A stretch of 64,000 nt of DNA from Tanypteryx hageni (taxonomy: Eukaryota; Arthropoda; Insecta; Odonata; Petaluridae): contig CM054115.1 of NCBI GenBank assembly GCA_028673005.1, positions 195,618,370-195,682,369 of the forward strand, read 5' to 3'. Within the stretch, counting starts at the first letter, position 1. Every line of letters begins with the position of its first letter. This document shows positions 1-10,129 of this stretch, piece after piece. Both the position numbers and the translations under genes were made by a program. Under the pieces are notes generated by a model. It saw nothing but the letters and a program-made list of their open reading frames with translations, did not search any database and was not told the origin of the DNA.

Positions 1-231
1 NNNNNNNNNNNNNNNNNNNNNNNNNNNNNNNNNNNNNNNNNNNNNNNNNNNNNNNNNNNNNNNNNNNNNNNNNNNNNNNNNNNNNNNNNNNNNNNNNNNN
101 NNNNNNNNNNNNNNNNNNNNNNNNNNNNNNNNNNNNNNNNNNNNNNNNNNNNNNNNNNNNNNNNNNNNNNNNNNNNNNNNNNNNNNNNNNNNNNNNNNNN
201 NNNNNNNNNNNNNNNNNNNNNNNNNNNNNNN
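1..231. other. Assembly gap
   Basis: All bases are N, so nothing can be read. Confidence 0.99.
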
Positions 232-335
232 CTCCCCCTCCCCCTCCCCCCTCTCCCTCCCCCCCTCTCCCTCCCCCCTCTCCCCCTCCCCCTCTCCCCC
301 TCCCCCTCCCCCCCCTCCCCCTCCCCCCTCCCCCA
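232..335. repeat. C/T-rich low-complexity tract
   Basis: Runs of four to eight C separated by T or TCT, with no reading content. It borders the gap, so it may be the edge of a longer collapsed simple repeat. Confidence 0.9.
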
Positions 336-387
336 ATGACGTCAATAAATGTCCATAAATCGCATTATGTTAGTAACGAATATGTAC

Positions 388-1001
388 TTAAGAATCTTGC
401 GCAATATCGAAGTTAGGGCAAATCGACCTATAATTTTTTAGGTTCTCTTTGTCACCGCCCTTATATTTTGAGTTCACGTTCGTTAACTTCCATTCCTTAG
501 AGACCTCTCCACGGGAAATAGATTTCTCGAATATTAATCTAATAAAAGGTGCTATTTCTTCTGCTAATTCCTTGAAAACACAAGCAGGAGTTTCTTTGGG
601 GCTCTGGGCTTTGTTAGGTCTAATGGAAATTAATCGCCTTGTTATTCCCTCCCAGAAAGTTCTATATTGTCCATCAGATCGTTCCTCAAAGCGAGTGCAT
701 AATGTACGCATTGATCGTTGACGGCTGTAAGTGATTTACAAAATGACCTTTTAACAGGTTGTCTTTCTCTACGCTATCATGAATAACGGCACCCAATTCA
801 TTACTCAGGGAAGGTATGCTCGAGTCACTATCTTGGACATCTCTCACATAGGACCAAAACATTTTAGGGTCCTCTTTCCAATACCTATTTAATACCTTAT
901 TCTTGATATTGGTAAAAGCCTCGCGCATAGTATTTGTCGCTTTAGCGCGGGCTTCCTTATACTTCTGAAGTTGAGCTGCTCTGTACTTGTAGGATGCTGT
1001 A
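388..1001 (-). pseudogene. CR1-like retrotransposon ORF2 fragment
   Basis: Two overlapping minus-strand reading frames match the middle of the CR1-like ORF2 seen intact at 60588-63389. The first has the linker with TMREAF and KEDPK.FWSYVR; the second has the start of reverse transcriptase with AEEIAPF, FEKSISR and KGGDKEN. The frame changes near 700. Endonuclease, the catalytic YADD/FADD region and the 3' end are absent. It is a dead internal fragment, and its upstream border at 1001 coincides with a hAT-like terminus. Confidence 0.85.
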
Positions 1002-1095
1002 GACCAGAGGTCCGCAACTTGGTGCTCGAGAGCATAACAGTGCTCTAACCACTTAATTAAGTGCTCTGCATATAGTAAAAACATATTGCTCGCGG
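1002..1095 (+). mobile_element. hAT-like MITE terminus (one end only)
   Basis: The stretch opens with CAGAGGTCCGCAACTTGG and continues with GTGCTC/GAGAGC-type inverted words, as in hAT MITEs that begin CAG(A/T)GGTC.GCAAC. It starts exactly where homology to the CR1 fragment stops. I could not find the opposite end or an 8-bp target duplication, so the family call is tentative. Confidence 0.35.
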
Positions 1096-1139
1096 GCACT
1101 CCCGATGAGGTTGCATAAAGAATTACTCTTTGTGACATT

Positions 1140-1746
1140 GTTACGAGCGAAACTATTATTTCTTTCTTTTTATTTATGTAGAGAAAGATGAATGTTAAAT
1201 CTCTAAATGGGAAAACTACAATGTGTCTCTAAGGCCCGCTTACATGTTCCCGTTTTCGTGCCTGAAAACAGGCTCCTGACGTTCGGCGCATGCGCACAGG
1301 CGAATTCCCTCGAAGAAAGGCGTTAGGAACGAAACGGGCGCGACTTCCGATTCCAAATATGTCAAGAACACGTCTATTGGCTGAGGACTGTCATGTGACA
1401 GAGGTGACGTGTTTGTTACCGTCGTGTTAAGGCAGTCTCCCGTGAGGTGATTTTCTCGGGAGATTTAATATCTTGAAAGGAAAACACAGTCTCTCCACCG
1501 TACTGATCAAGATTTTATACGCATTTGCGTCTTCCAATAGTAATTCTTTGTTCAAAAAACGAAAACTGCTTCGCTCATCTCTTCTGCACTTCCAAGATTT
1601 CACCCAACACGGGCGGACTTTTCTTTTTACTGTTATACTCAGCCAATAAAACCGCTCCTGCAGCAGCAGACAAAAGGGTAGCTTTTCTTTCTGAATCTAT
1701 CTTACTACGTACGGTGTCGCAGGCAGACTAGTCAGCCAGGCGCTGT
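1140..1746. other. No gene seen
   Basis: Mixed composition with a moderately GC-rich patch around 1230-1440. The longest frame here has no recognisable family. No RNA gene is visible. Confidence 0.5.
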
Positions 1747-1880
1747 TAGAGGTCTGCACTGGCCGAATATTTAGAATTTTTCCCGGCCCGACCCGAAGAG
1801 CATTTGGCCCGACCCGGCCCGAACCCGAAGTTGACCATAAAATATTTTATCCGTACCCGTCCGAAGCCCGCCTTCTTTTT
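1747..1880 (+). repeat. GGCCCGACCC-rich repeat, possible hAT-like end
   Basis: AGAGGTCTGCACTGGCC is followed by repeated CCCGGCCCGACCC words. Such ends are known to me from non-autonomous hAT elements, but no partner end or target duplication was found. From 1880 to 2148 I see nothing further. Confidence 0.25.
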
Positions 1881-2148
1881 AATCTGGCCAGATGTACACA
1901 CAATCTGCCCTGACTTCAGTGTCAGTAATATATGCTTATTTCCTTTAATGTGTAAATACCAATAATCCTTGAATTAATTATTTAACTACGCTATAAGAAC
2001 ATTTGAGGTTATTTTGACAATCGAGGAATGGTACAATAATATCGGCCGCCATATTGGTAAGGTGTTATCTTGAACTATTGTCGTAGTGACATAGGGAGTG
2101 TCGAGTAATCGTAAGACGTTTTAGTACGAGAAGGAATATATTGCCAAG

Positions 2149-2226
2149 CGTTACATAGGATACAAAAGGAGATCAGTAATACCCAAACGTTACATAGAGT
2201 ACAACAGGTGATCAGTAATACCCAAC
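2149..2226. repeat. 39-bp tandem duplication at LTR border
   Basis: Two 39-bp units (2149-2187 and 2188-2226) begin CGTTACATAG and end GATCAGTAATACCCAA. The second unit runs into the LTR, whose shared sequence starts at about 2216. The duplication therefore straddles the junction of host DNA and provirus. Confidence 0.75.
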
Positions 2227-2702
2227 ATGCTTACTCGGCTAATCCTGCAAGGGGGAGGTGGCGCGGGGCGCCTTGGCGACCCTGGTCTCGTAGGAGCTGC
2301 TAGCCAGTCAGTTCCGACGCAAACGTAGCCCGCGAAGGCGGACTAGCCGGTCGAGGTTTGACAGAAACGTAGCTGGACCAACGAACGAGGGACCGCGGAG
2401 GGGCGGGCGATCCTAGTCCCGTAAGGAAGTGCTAGCCGGTCAAGGTTGACGCTAACACAGCCGATCCTACTGACAGAGGAGTCGCGAGGAAACACCGCCC
2501 AGCCTCAGGGATGACCCGCGCTTATATACTAACATGAGATACAAAGGTCAAGCGCTAGTCATCCCCTGAAGTGGGTGATTGAGCGAGCGGGGAATCACCC
2601 GAAGGGCGCATTGCCCTGAGATAGCGTGCCTTCACCCATAAAGTAAATAATGAGTGTGGCGCTGCGGCTGACTATACGATGTCTTTCGGCATCCTTACAA
2701 CA
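2216..2702 (-). repeat. 3' LTR of provirus
   Basis: Matches 9453-9951 almost base for base, apart from scattered substitutions and a 12-bp deletion near 2632. In element sense it begins TGTTGTAAGG. The other border is either the common end TAATACCCAACA (plus-strand reading) or a few bases inside it. The purine-rich word GAGGTGA lies just upstream in element sense and may be a weak polypurine tract. Confidence 0.88.
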
Positions 2703-2827
2703 TCACCTCGGCGACAGTTGAGACCCCGGGGGTAGAAAAGAAAAAAAGAATAATAATAATAACCTGAATTCCACTCGCTCACTTCCTAGGGACGGGTACA
2801 GGATATAGCCGATTTTACATAATAATC

Positions 2828-4765
2828 TTAATTCAACCTCGGAAACAACGGTGCATGTACAGGAGCTATGCACGTTGTAGAATCTTGAGCACATTGTGGA
2901 ATGTTATAAACAGTAATTGGGTTATTTGCCAGACTCGGCGGTATATTTTGAGTGCTGACGATTTGCAATGGTACATCTGCAGGCATAGCAGGCTTCTTAA
3001 ATTTGTAGTACAATAGTGAAACAATACAACAAAGTAATATTACAAAGATAGCAATGGTTGATATACCAAAATAATGAATTTTCTTTAAGCTCCAGTCAAC
3101 TGGTGACAGCAACTTAACATTACGTTCTATTTCAGACATGGAAATTGTCGGTACGTTATGGGTATCAAGCCGTTCGATCGACGTAAGAATATGCCTTAGA
3201 TCGTTGGAACCGTTTGCTATGTCAAGATATGTTGAGTCAGTTATATTTACATCGAATTTTTCAAGAGGTTCCAGAGACACTTCAACGTCGATGGAAGAGC
3301 TGCTTCTGAAGACATTTGTTATTCCGGGCAGGTAATTTGTATCGTCGTATGCTGAGCAACCTGGAGGCATTTCCAAACTCCCTTGACCAGCTATACTTAA
3401 GCGTGAATATTTCTGTAGGCAAACGATATTAAGTGTGGTTTCCTTGCTTACGCTGTAGAACCATCGGCCAGGCGTTTCGCCCTTGATGTAGACGGTGTAA
3501 GGGGATTTCGCAAGATGTATATCGCAATTACGTTTGATGTTATCGCTGTTATTCAGGAACACGGCTATATTGCAGGAGCTAGTTGCATCGGTAAGGATGG
3601 GGTAGGTAGGAGGACAAACGTATATGTCGCCTTTGATACAGTTCTGTGAGTACTCGTTAGGGAGTAAGACAAAGCCATTACCTCTAGCCGTCACCGCTAG
3701 GTAGGGCGAGTCTGGTTTCAGGAGCACGGCATGGTGATCTTGAGCCGTAGCTGATAGAAAGGAGTACGCCGTAAGTACCTTGAAACTCCTCTCTTTGTGA
3801 GAAAGTGGTAATATTACCAGCAACATTAAGGTCCCTGATTGCCGTAGTACTCTCACTCGGGCGATGCCGTAGACAGGCATTACATCGCTATTTTTATAGC
3901 CAACGAGTGTCAGCTCAGAGGTAAGTGTTGGTAAGGCGTTCTGAATGATGCCTTTAAGGTGAGTGGGTGATAGGATGGAAGGGGTTAATGTGCCTAGCTC
4001 CACTGACAACAGTATTACTTAAGCGATTTAGTTCATGGGCCAGTTGAGAAATATGCCGAGAGAGAGAAGTAAAGCTTATATGTAGAACACTGAAAAGTTT
4101 ATCCGCAAGGTTTGTGTTAGAAATAGCATGGGAAAGTTCGTTGTTGCTATGATTTAAGGTTTGCTGCAAGGCTTGAAGAGCCTTATATGTTGCGAAAGCA
4201 TTTTGTCATGTCTTTTTAAGGTATTTGACGTGTTTGCCAGAAACGTATATCTAGAATTTAAAGATTGTCTAGTCTGGTCTGCGAGTTTGGAAATTTCTTT
4301 TGACAACATCTTAACCTGATCATCAGTCGCGGTTCCTGCCAGAAAATGCAACCCATAGCCTACCACATCAAATAATCCTCTATTTACACGACTACGATTT
4401 GAAATATACATTAGATTGTTAAAATCATCATTTAAACTAGAAATTCCATAGTGTAAATTATGCTCATACACTCGTGACATATTATGTAAATTGAGCACGA
4501 CATTTGATACAGCTTGTGCTGCAACTCTTGAACTTAATTTACAAAATTCCGAATATTGTTCGTTCACTCCACGTATTCCTTGTCCAAAGGTGTCAATGTG
4601 TAAGTCTATATGAACAACCCACTCTCCTGTTGCAAACACAATTTGTCCTTTTGGCACGAATAGAAGTCCTGAGGAGTCCACTGATGGCACCGTCACCGAC
4701 AGCACAAAAAACAGCAACATAGTTTTCACAAGGTAGGCCATGGTATCTGGAATAACATTGCACAC
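2828..4765 (-). pseudogene. env: Errantivirus-type envelope glycoprotein, broken
   Basis: The first frame (4765-4154) starts with a hydrophobic signal peptide, then an ectodomain with several N-glycosylation sites, a furin-like RVNR site and, after it, GLFDVVGYGLHFLAGT. That layout fits the envelope of gypsy-type errantiviruses, which is related to baculovirus F proteins. A second frame (about 4169-4000) and a third (4009-2828) carry the rest: a cysteine-bearing ectodomain, a transmembrane helix near 3000-3060 (IAIFVILLCCIVSLLYY) and a short cytoplasmic tail. The two frame changes, near 4160 and 4005, cancel each other. In known relatives env is made from a spliced subgenomic RNA. The copy cannot encode a full protein as it stands. 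Confidence 0.85.
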
Positions 4766-4783
4766 AATTATTTTATATCACTC

Positions 4784-5791
4784 ACACCAGCTAAAGATTT
4801 CACAAGATACCCCGAAGCCTTTCCCATCCCAGATCAGACCGCGGAAACCGTAGCTCGTGTCTTTGTTGAGAACATCATCTGTCGTCACGGTGTTCCAAAA
4901 TACCTTCTTACCGACAGAGGTGCCTATTTTACCTCTCAGTTGATGCGTCGCATATGTGAACTTTTGAAAATTAAAACTATATTTACGTCGCCCTACAACT
5001 TAGCTGCGAATGGTCGACTAGAAAGGGCCCATCAAACCTTCGCTGCCGTCATTTCACACTATGTCTCCCAAGACCACAAGGACTGGGACGACCAACTTAA
5101 TTTTGCTTTATTTGCCTACCGTAACAGCAAGCACAGGATGACGGGGTTCAGTCCCGCATATCTTATGTATGGTAGGGTACTCAACATGCCGTGGGATGAC
5201 ATTCTAACACCAGCTCACACTTCTTATTCTGAGGAACCATCCTACGACTACGTCCTGCGACGTAGGCTCCAAATGGCTCACGCACAAGCTGCGGAGTTGA
5301 ACAGAACTAATTTTGAGGCTGAACACGATAGGTATAATAGAAATCTAAAATTAATTCCAATTGGTCTGGGTCAGTTAGTTTTATTACGTAATATGGCGCT
5401 CTCAAAGGGGCAAGCCAGGAAACTGGTTTCCCGCTGGTTAGGTCCCTACGAAGTAGTGAAGGTCAGGAGCCCGGTAACGTACGACATAAGAAATCTTCAA
5501 GATGGACGCATACTCATGGCTCACCACAGGAATTTGGTCCCCGTACCCCCTGATCCTGAGCCTACCCTTTCCAAAATCCTGCTCAATAATGATCGCACGG
5601 ATCAATTGATACCCGCCATTCCTGAGTCCATACCAGCAGAACCCGATTCCTCCCCATTTCCAAATAAATCTGATCCACCCTTGCAGTCACAGTTGCCACC
5701 CCCTCCTAACTCCCTTTCCGTGCCTACCCCTAACTCTCCCCACCCACGTTACAACCTAAGACCTAGACTAGGGAGGACACTCCCTCAATAA
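4784..5791 (+). pseudogene. Integrase (inverted, N-terminally truncated)
   Basis: The open frame starts near 4784 and reads opposite to gag and env. Visible are FTRYPEAFPIPD at the start of the catalytic core, LLTDRGAYF with the second catalytic Asp, and ANGRLERAH with the catalytic Glu. The core is followed by the C-terminal domain with LVSRWLGPYEV and a proline-rich tail. The HHCC zinc-binding domain is missing, and the first catalytic Asp sits at the junction and cannot be confirmed. The upstream limit lies next to the env start on the other strand, which marks an inversion breakpoint at about 4770-4785. Confidence 0.85.
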
Positions 5792-6394
5792 CTGTGCTGC
5801 TTATATTCTAATTATAGTGTGGCACGAACCATCTCCTCCAGAGAGTTGAAAAGGCTAAAAGACATTTTTGGGAGCCCACTTCAATCACTAGTGGTGTACG
5901 GAGGCAGTCCCGAGGTCCCCAATACTTGCCCTCCCACACAGGGCAAATCGTTGAAACTTTCATGCGCCAGGAGATTGTTCCACACCCTGCAGAAAGGGCA
6001 GGTTCCTGATTCACCCGACGACCATTTGACGGTGCTTGACAGGTCACCGCCTGTCGAACCACCACCCACGCCGGGACGTAATTTGGACCCTCCTCCTAGG
6101 GTGAGACTAGAAACGCCCTCTAAAGGGGATGGACTACAAGCATCCTTGCCCAAGGACCCTCGAGCTACAAGGGAGGCACTTCCTACCATTAAGCTGCCTG
6201 CCGACCTTAAAATAATTCCCCACTATTCTGGAGAGCGTGTCATCAAGATGACGCGTGATCCTTCTCCTTCTGGAACAACGCTTCATGACCTCATCAGCAT
6301 CGGTCGAAAAAGCCACTATCAAAGGCGGCGCGAGCTCAACAAGCTTCGTAAAAGGAAACCCAAGCTCGAGAGACTCCTCCAAAGTGCGCAGTGA
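5792..6394 (+). CDS. Extra ORF after integrase, unknown function
   Basis: The integrase stop TAA at 5789-5791 is followed in the same frame by about 200 further open codons to the stop at 6392-6394. The only early start-like codon is GTG at 5819. The product is basic and proline-rich in the middle, and it ends with an Arg/Lys-rich helix-like tail (RRRELNKLRKRKPK). TTCTAATTATAG just before 5817 looks like a branch point plus splice acceptor. In the uninverted provirus this ORF would sit between pol and env. I recognise no domain. It could be a spliced accessory exon, an env leader or a read-through extension. Confidence 0.5.
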   Translation: MCCLYSNYSVARTISSRELKRLKDIFGSPLQSLVVYGGSPEVPNTCPPTQGKSLKLSCARRLFHTLQKGQVPDSPDDHLTVLDRSPPVEPPPTPGRNLDPPPRVRLETPSKGDGLQASLPKDPRATREALPTIKLPADLKIIPHYSGERVIKMTRDPSPSGTTLHDLISIGRKSHYQRRRELNKLRKRKPKLERLLQSAQ

Positions 6395-6399
6395 TCCTT

Positions 6400-7183
6400 G
6401 TGTTGTGTGACCTATGTGCAGAGTGTCCATGACAGCGGCTCGCTGAGAATGGGGTACTCGATATGGTCGCTTCTTGATTGGTCTCGAATCGTCCACATCT
6501 ATAGTATGCCTTACAATGTTGGTGCACCCTAAGCGGACGTTGCCATGAATAAAAATATCCGCATATTCCCTAATGAGCTGTTTTAGTGGCTCAACAGCCT
6601 CGACCGGAGCGTCTTTTAAGTCAAAAAGTGAAAGCAAATCTTCAACAATGGGAGGTTCGGGCCATAACTCTGCGTTGCCTGTATCTATCTCGTTCACAAG
6701 AGGTACATTTTGGTCGTTGGTGAATAGCTCGACTTTGATCCTGTAGTGCTTTTTTAATACTTGAGTACTACCACGTAGATTGCACATAAGTATAGGAACC
6801 GTGCCATTTGGTGTCACTGTGGCTATAATTGGGAGAATAGTTATATCTTGGTCGTCCTCAATCACACAGACTTCTTTACCATGCAAGTTATCCAGTTTTA
6901 CTTTCGACAACACAAGCGAAAAAGGAGGTACTTTAATTGACTCTTTAGTGACAGCTACATTCAGACCACTTTCCACATTTGAATAGTGACACACATCTAT
7001 CTTACAACCGGAATCGGTGGCAGTCTCTTGGACATCGTCAGTATAACTACAAGCACCATTGCTAAAATCAACGACTGACGGCAGGACATCGGCTTCACCA
7101 GACTCTATTATACTCGATCCAAAAACGTCTACTATATGCGCGGTCTTTTCTTCCATAAAAAACTTCCCCATTTTCGCTATCAA
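6400..7183 (-). pseudogene. pol: Pol linker and start of reverse transcriptase
   Basis: The minus frame from 7183 continues pol in a frame different from protease. It has a long acidic linker and then the N-terminal fingers of RT (VRHTIDVDDSRPIKKRPYR, then RAAVMDTL). Homology stops near 6430, where the inverted segment begins; no catalytic RT motif or RNase H follows. The frame change from protease falls in 7095-7183, where a run of six T (sense) at about 7157-7162 is a plausible indel site. Confidence 0.75.
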
Positions 7184-7778
7184 ATGATGTCAAGTCGTTT
7201 GAGACTAAGGCAGAACTATTTTCGTTTACAGTGATGTTGATAAAGGATTTGGGTTCCGTGACTTCTACTTCAAAAGAGATTAAATCTTCAGTGCAATCTT
7301 CATGACTCCTAGTACTATTATTGCTAGACTTAAAATTTGTTTCATGACCTTCACTTATTTTTATTTTGCGATTGTCAAACGAAATACTACTCCCATAACG
7401 GATCATGAAGTCGAGGCCAAGAATTCCATCATAATTTGTATGACCGAGATTTACTATCAGGGCATCATGCGGGTATGGGCTACAGTCTATAAAAAATGGA
7501 ACGTAGCACTGACCGATGATTGGTAAGGCATGACCTGAAGCGCTCCTAACTGAAGAGTGATATTCGGAAATTTTGAGTTTACCGAATGGAAAATTCTTAC
7601 TGCTAACGATGGTTACGGCTGCTCCAGTATCGACAAGAAAGTTATATTGTACTCCTAATATACGAACTGAGACAGTCAAACCGGCTTCAGGTGTTACTGC
7701 CAGAATTAATTCATTCCCGACCGGTTGGCCGGGATCGGGCCGTTTCCCGAATTGTGGGGAATTAGACGAGTAGGACAA
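7095..7778 (-). CDS. pro: Retroviral-type aspartic protease
   Basis: The frame holds the aspartic protease signature LVDTGAAVTIVS and downstream DGILGLDFMI, the two hallmarks of retropepsins. It overlaps the end of gag by about 70 bp in the -1 frame. A frameshift heptamer GGGAAAC lies in the overlap. The protease would cut Gag and Gag-Pol during particle maturation. This part has no internal stop, but its connection to RT is broken. Confidence 0.85.
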   Translation of the reverse strand: MSYSSNSPQFGKRPDPGQPVGNELILAVTPEAGLTVSVRILGVQYNFLVDTGAAVTIVSSKNFPFGKLKISEYHSSVRSASGHALPIIGQCYVPFFIDCSPYPHDALIVNLGHTNYDGILGLDFMIRYGSSISFDNRKIKISEGHETNFKSSNNSTRSHEDCTEDLISFEVEVTEPKSFINITVNENSSALVSNDLTSFDSENGEVFYGRKDRAYSRRFWIEYNRVW

Positions 7779-8935
7779 TTAATAGGCCGATGCCCGTTCT
7801 GTTTACACACACCGCAGAGCATGAGAGGACAGTCCTTGGAGATATGTGTAGCGTCACCGCAATTGAAACATTCGCGAGATTGGCTCTTCTCTTTGAAACG
7901 ACAGAAGCGGGCAAAATGTCCGGTTTTCCCACAGTGATAGCAGGTACGTATCCCGTTTTGTGTATTTGACACTTGGGTTCGAGCGGCGCGTACGTGCCTT
8001 CCTGAAGGAGGGTGTTGAGGGGCTTGTACGGCGTTAAACTAACTTGTGCAATTCAAAAGTGGCTGAGGCATTGGCTGAAAATGAAAATTTTGGGCGTCCT
8101 GATTTGTCACATATTGCTGATGCGGCGCGAACTGAGGCAATATCATGGGTTGGCTCTGAGGGAACGGTTGGGGTGCTAACGCACAAGAGTGTTGTAGCGA
8201 GTTAATTTCCTGATTCCTGCATGTGTAATTTCTCGCGTTTGCTTCCTCGATGGCGGCATACTCTTCCGCTTCTAGGATGTTTTTGGGGTTACGGACTAAA
8301 ACAAATCTGCCGACTTCCTCCTTCAACCCAATCAAAAATTGCGCGAGAAGTCTATTATCTGTCATTTTCTTTGTTGCCTCGGAGTTTGGATCGCTACCTG
8401 ACGTAGTTCATGGGCGATATTCCGCAACCTAGTCGAAAACTCATCGACACACTAGTGGTTTTTGTATGCAGGTGCTGAACATTCTCTCAAGTGTAATTGG
8501 GGATACCCTTGAGGAAAATCTCCTTTTAAGATGTGTTGAGAAATTTTCATACGATTCTGTTACATGGGGGTTAGCTCTTACGAAATCGGCGGCAGTACCG
8601 TTCAGCCGTAGGCGGGCTATACCTAATGTCTGAGTTTCACTCCAGCCACTCAGGTGGCTGGTGATTCGAACACTATCCAAAAAGTTATCGATTGTTATTT
8701 CATCGTACCCACTAAAATTTGGGATAAAATTAATTTGGCTTCCTATTGCGGCAGGTTGTACTGCCGGCTGAGAACCGATCGCACCGTTTTGAGGATCAAC
8801 ACTACTGCCCTGGGACTGTATAGTTTTTACGGAGGGCGTGAAATTAATTAAACCTTGAGTTTGTACGGGGTGAGACTCCCAAGGTAGGAGAAAATGGTGA
8901 TCACACCGTGACGTATCTGTGCGCAACCAGTCCAT
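7706..8935 (-). pseudogene. gag: Gag polyprotein with three zinc knuckles, broken
   Basis: The start at 8935 leads into a capsid-like region (NFSGYDEITIDNFLDSVRI and following). Near 8443 the frame is lost and at about 8368 it is regained, so some 75 bp lie out of frame although the same reading phase continues. The nucleocapsid part carries three CX2CX4HX4C knuckles: CYHCGKTGHFARFC, CFNCGDATHISKDC and CGVCKQNGHRPINC, which bind genomic RNA. Three knuckles in a row is more than the one or two common in gypsy elements. Gag leads into protease through a -1 overlap. Confidence 0.82.
7715..7748 (-). promoter_or_regulatory. Programmed -1 ribosomal frameshift site, gag to pro
   Basis: On the minus strand the heptamer GGGAAAC occupies 7748-7742. 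In gag phase it reads G-GGA-AAC, the canonical X-XXY-YYZ register, and slipping back one base enters the protease frame exactly. Two bases later a hairpin can form with arms CCCGA and TCGGG, enclosing a second CCGG/CCGG pairing. Position, register and structure all agree. Confidence 0.75.
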
Positions 8936-9452
8936 AATGACAGAATTCTTCCGTCGCGTTTCAAAATTTTAAATACATGAAAACATCTTACAAAACTCGA
9001 CACTTGTAGTGGGGTCAAGTTAGAGTAAAAAAAATTACTTAATCATCACGAAAACCGAAAAATGCATAAGAACGTTAATCAGTGGCCAACATTAGAGAAA
9101 AAAATTTCCTTTGTTAACTACTTAATATTGCATACCGTGAGAAAAATAAGTGAAAAAGAAGAAAATAACAGGAGAATATAAAGAGATTGGTTTAACTGTT
9201 TCAATGCTCACAAATGCTTGCCATTTTTACTCGTTAGATTTCTCGACCATTTGAAGGAAGAAAAAAATGTCGGTTCGTTCGATCCATGCATTACTGCCTT
9301 CAGCCGCCTGTTTCCGATAGAATGTCGTTACATCCTTTGATCCGTTTAGCGAATCAATGTGACACCTACGGTTATAGGAATAACAAAATTTGCGATATCC
9401 TCAAAATATTAATTTTATTTAATGTTAGGCCGTCAATCGCGGATTTCTTTAA
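8936..9452 (-). other. Provirus leader between 5' LTR and gag
   Basis: AT-rich sequence without an ORF. In element sense the base run after the LTR (TTAAAGAAATCC) does not match a tRNA 3' end that I recognise, so no primer-binding site is called. Confidence 0.6.
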
Positions 9453-9951
9453 TAATACCCAACATGCTTACTCGGCTAATCCTGCAAGGGGGAGGTGGCG
9501 CGGGGCGCCTTGGCGACCCTGGTCTCGTAGGAGCTGCTAGCCAGTCAGTTCCGACGCAAACGTAGCCCGCGAAGGCGGACTAGCCGGTCGAGGTTTGACA
9601 GAAACGTAGCTGGACCAACGAACGAGGGACCGCGGAGGGGCGGGCGATCCTAGTCCCGTAAGGAAGGGCTAGCCGGTCAAGGTTGACGCTAACACAGCCG
9701 ATCCTACTGACAGAGGAGTCGCGAGGAAACACCGCCCAGCCTCAGGGATGACCCGCGCTTATATACTAACATGAGATACAAAGGTCAAGCGCTAGTCATC
9801 CCCTGAAGTGGGTGATTGAGCGAGCGGGGAATCACCCGAAGGGCGCATTGCCCTGAGACAGCGTGCCTTAAGGGCCTGATTCACCCATAGAGTAAATAAT
9901 GAGTGTGGCGCTGCGGCTGACTATACGATGTCTTTCGGCATCCTTACAACA
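9453..9951 (-). repeat. 5' LTR of provirus
   Basis: Partner of the repeat at 2216-2702. It holds 12 extra bases around AAGGGCCTGATT near 9870. Differences between the two copies are few, so the insertion is fairly young relative to most elements in the window. The sequence CTTATATACTAA inside could be a TATA-like region, but only on the plus strand, so I make no promoter claim. Confidence 0.88.
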
Positions 9952-10129
9952 CTATTTCGGGGAGAGGGTAGCTATGAAACTCCTCGAGAAAAAGAAGTCG
10001 GTGAGATTTGTACCCGAGATCGACGTTCTACCGATCCCAACTTCCAGAGCTCTTGCAGGAAAATAATTCATGAAATAAATTATCAACGAATTTAATGCAC
10101 TTCCAAGATGAAATTCCTCCTTACTTCAT

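Larger units (their letters stand above)
2216..9951 (-). mobile_element. Ty3/gypsy errantivirus-like provirus, rearranged
   Basis: Two near-identical direct repeats of about 490 bp enclose gag, protease, an RT fragment, integrase and envelope, which is the gene set of insect errantiviruses (Metaviridae). Sense is minus: gag, protease, RT start and env read leftward. A segment of about 1.6 kb (roughly 4770-6400) with integrase and an extra ORF reads the other way. Most of RT and all of RNase H are missing. Gag, pol and env each carry frame breaks, so the copy is defective. I found no clear primer-binding site and no matching target duplication. Confidence 0.9.

Noticed and set aside
9286..9540. 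ORF across the LTR border as a gene
   Set aside because: It runs from leader into LTR on the strand opposite to the provirus and has no motif.
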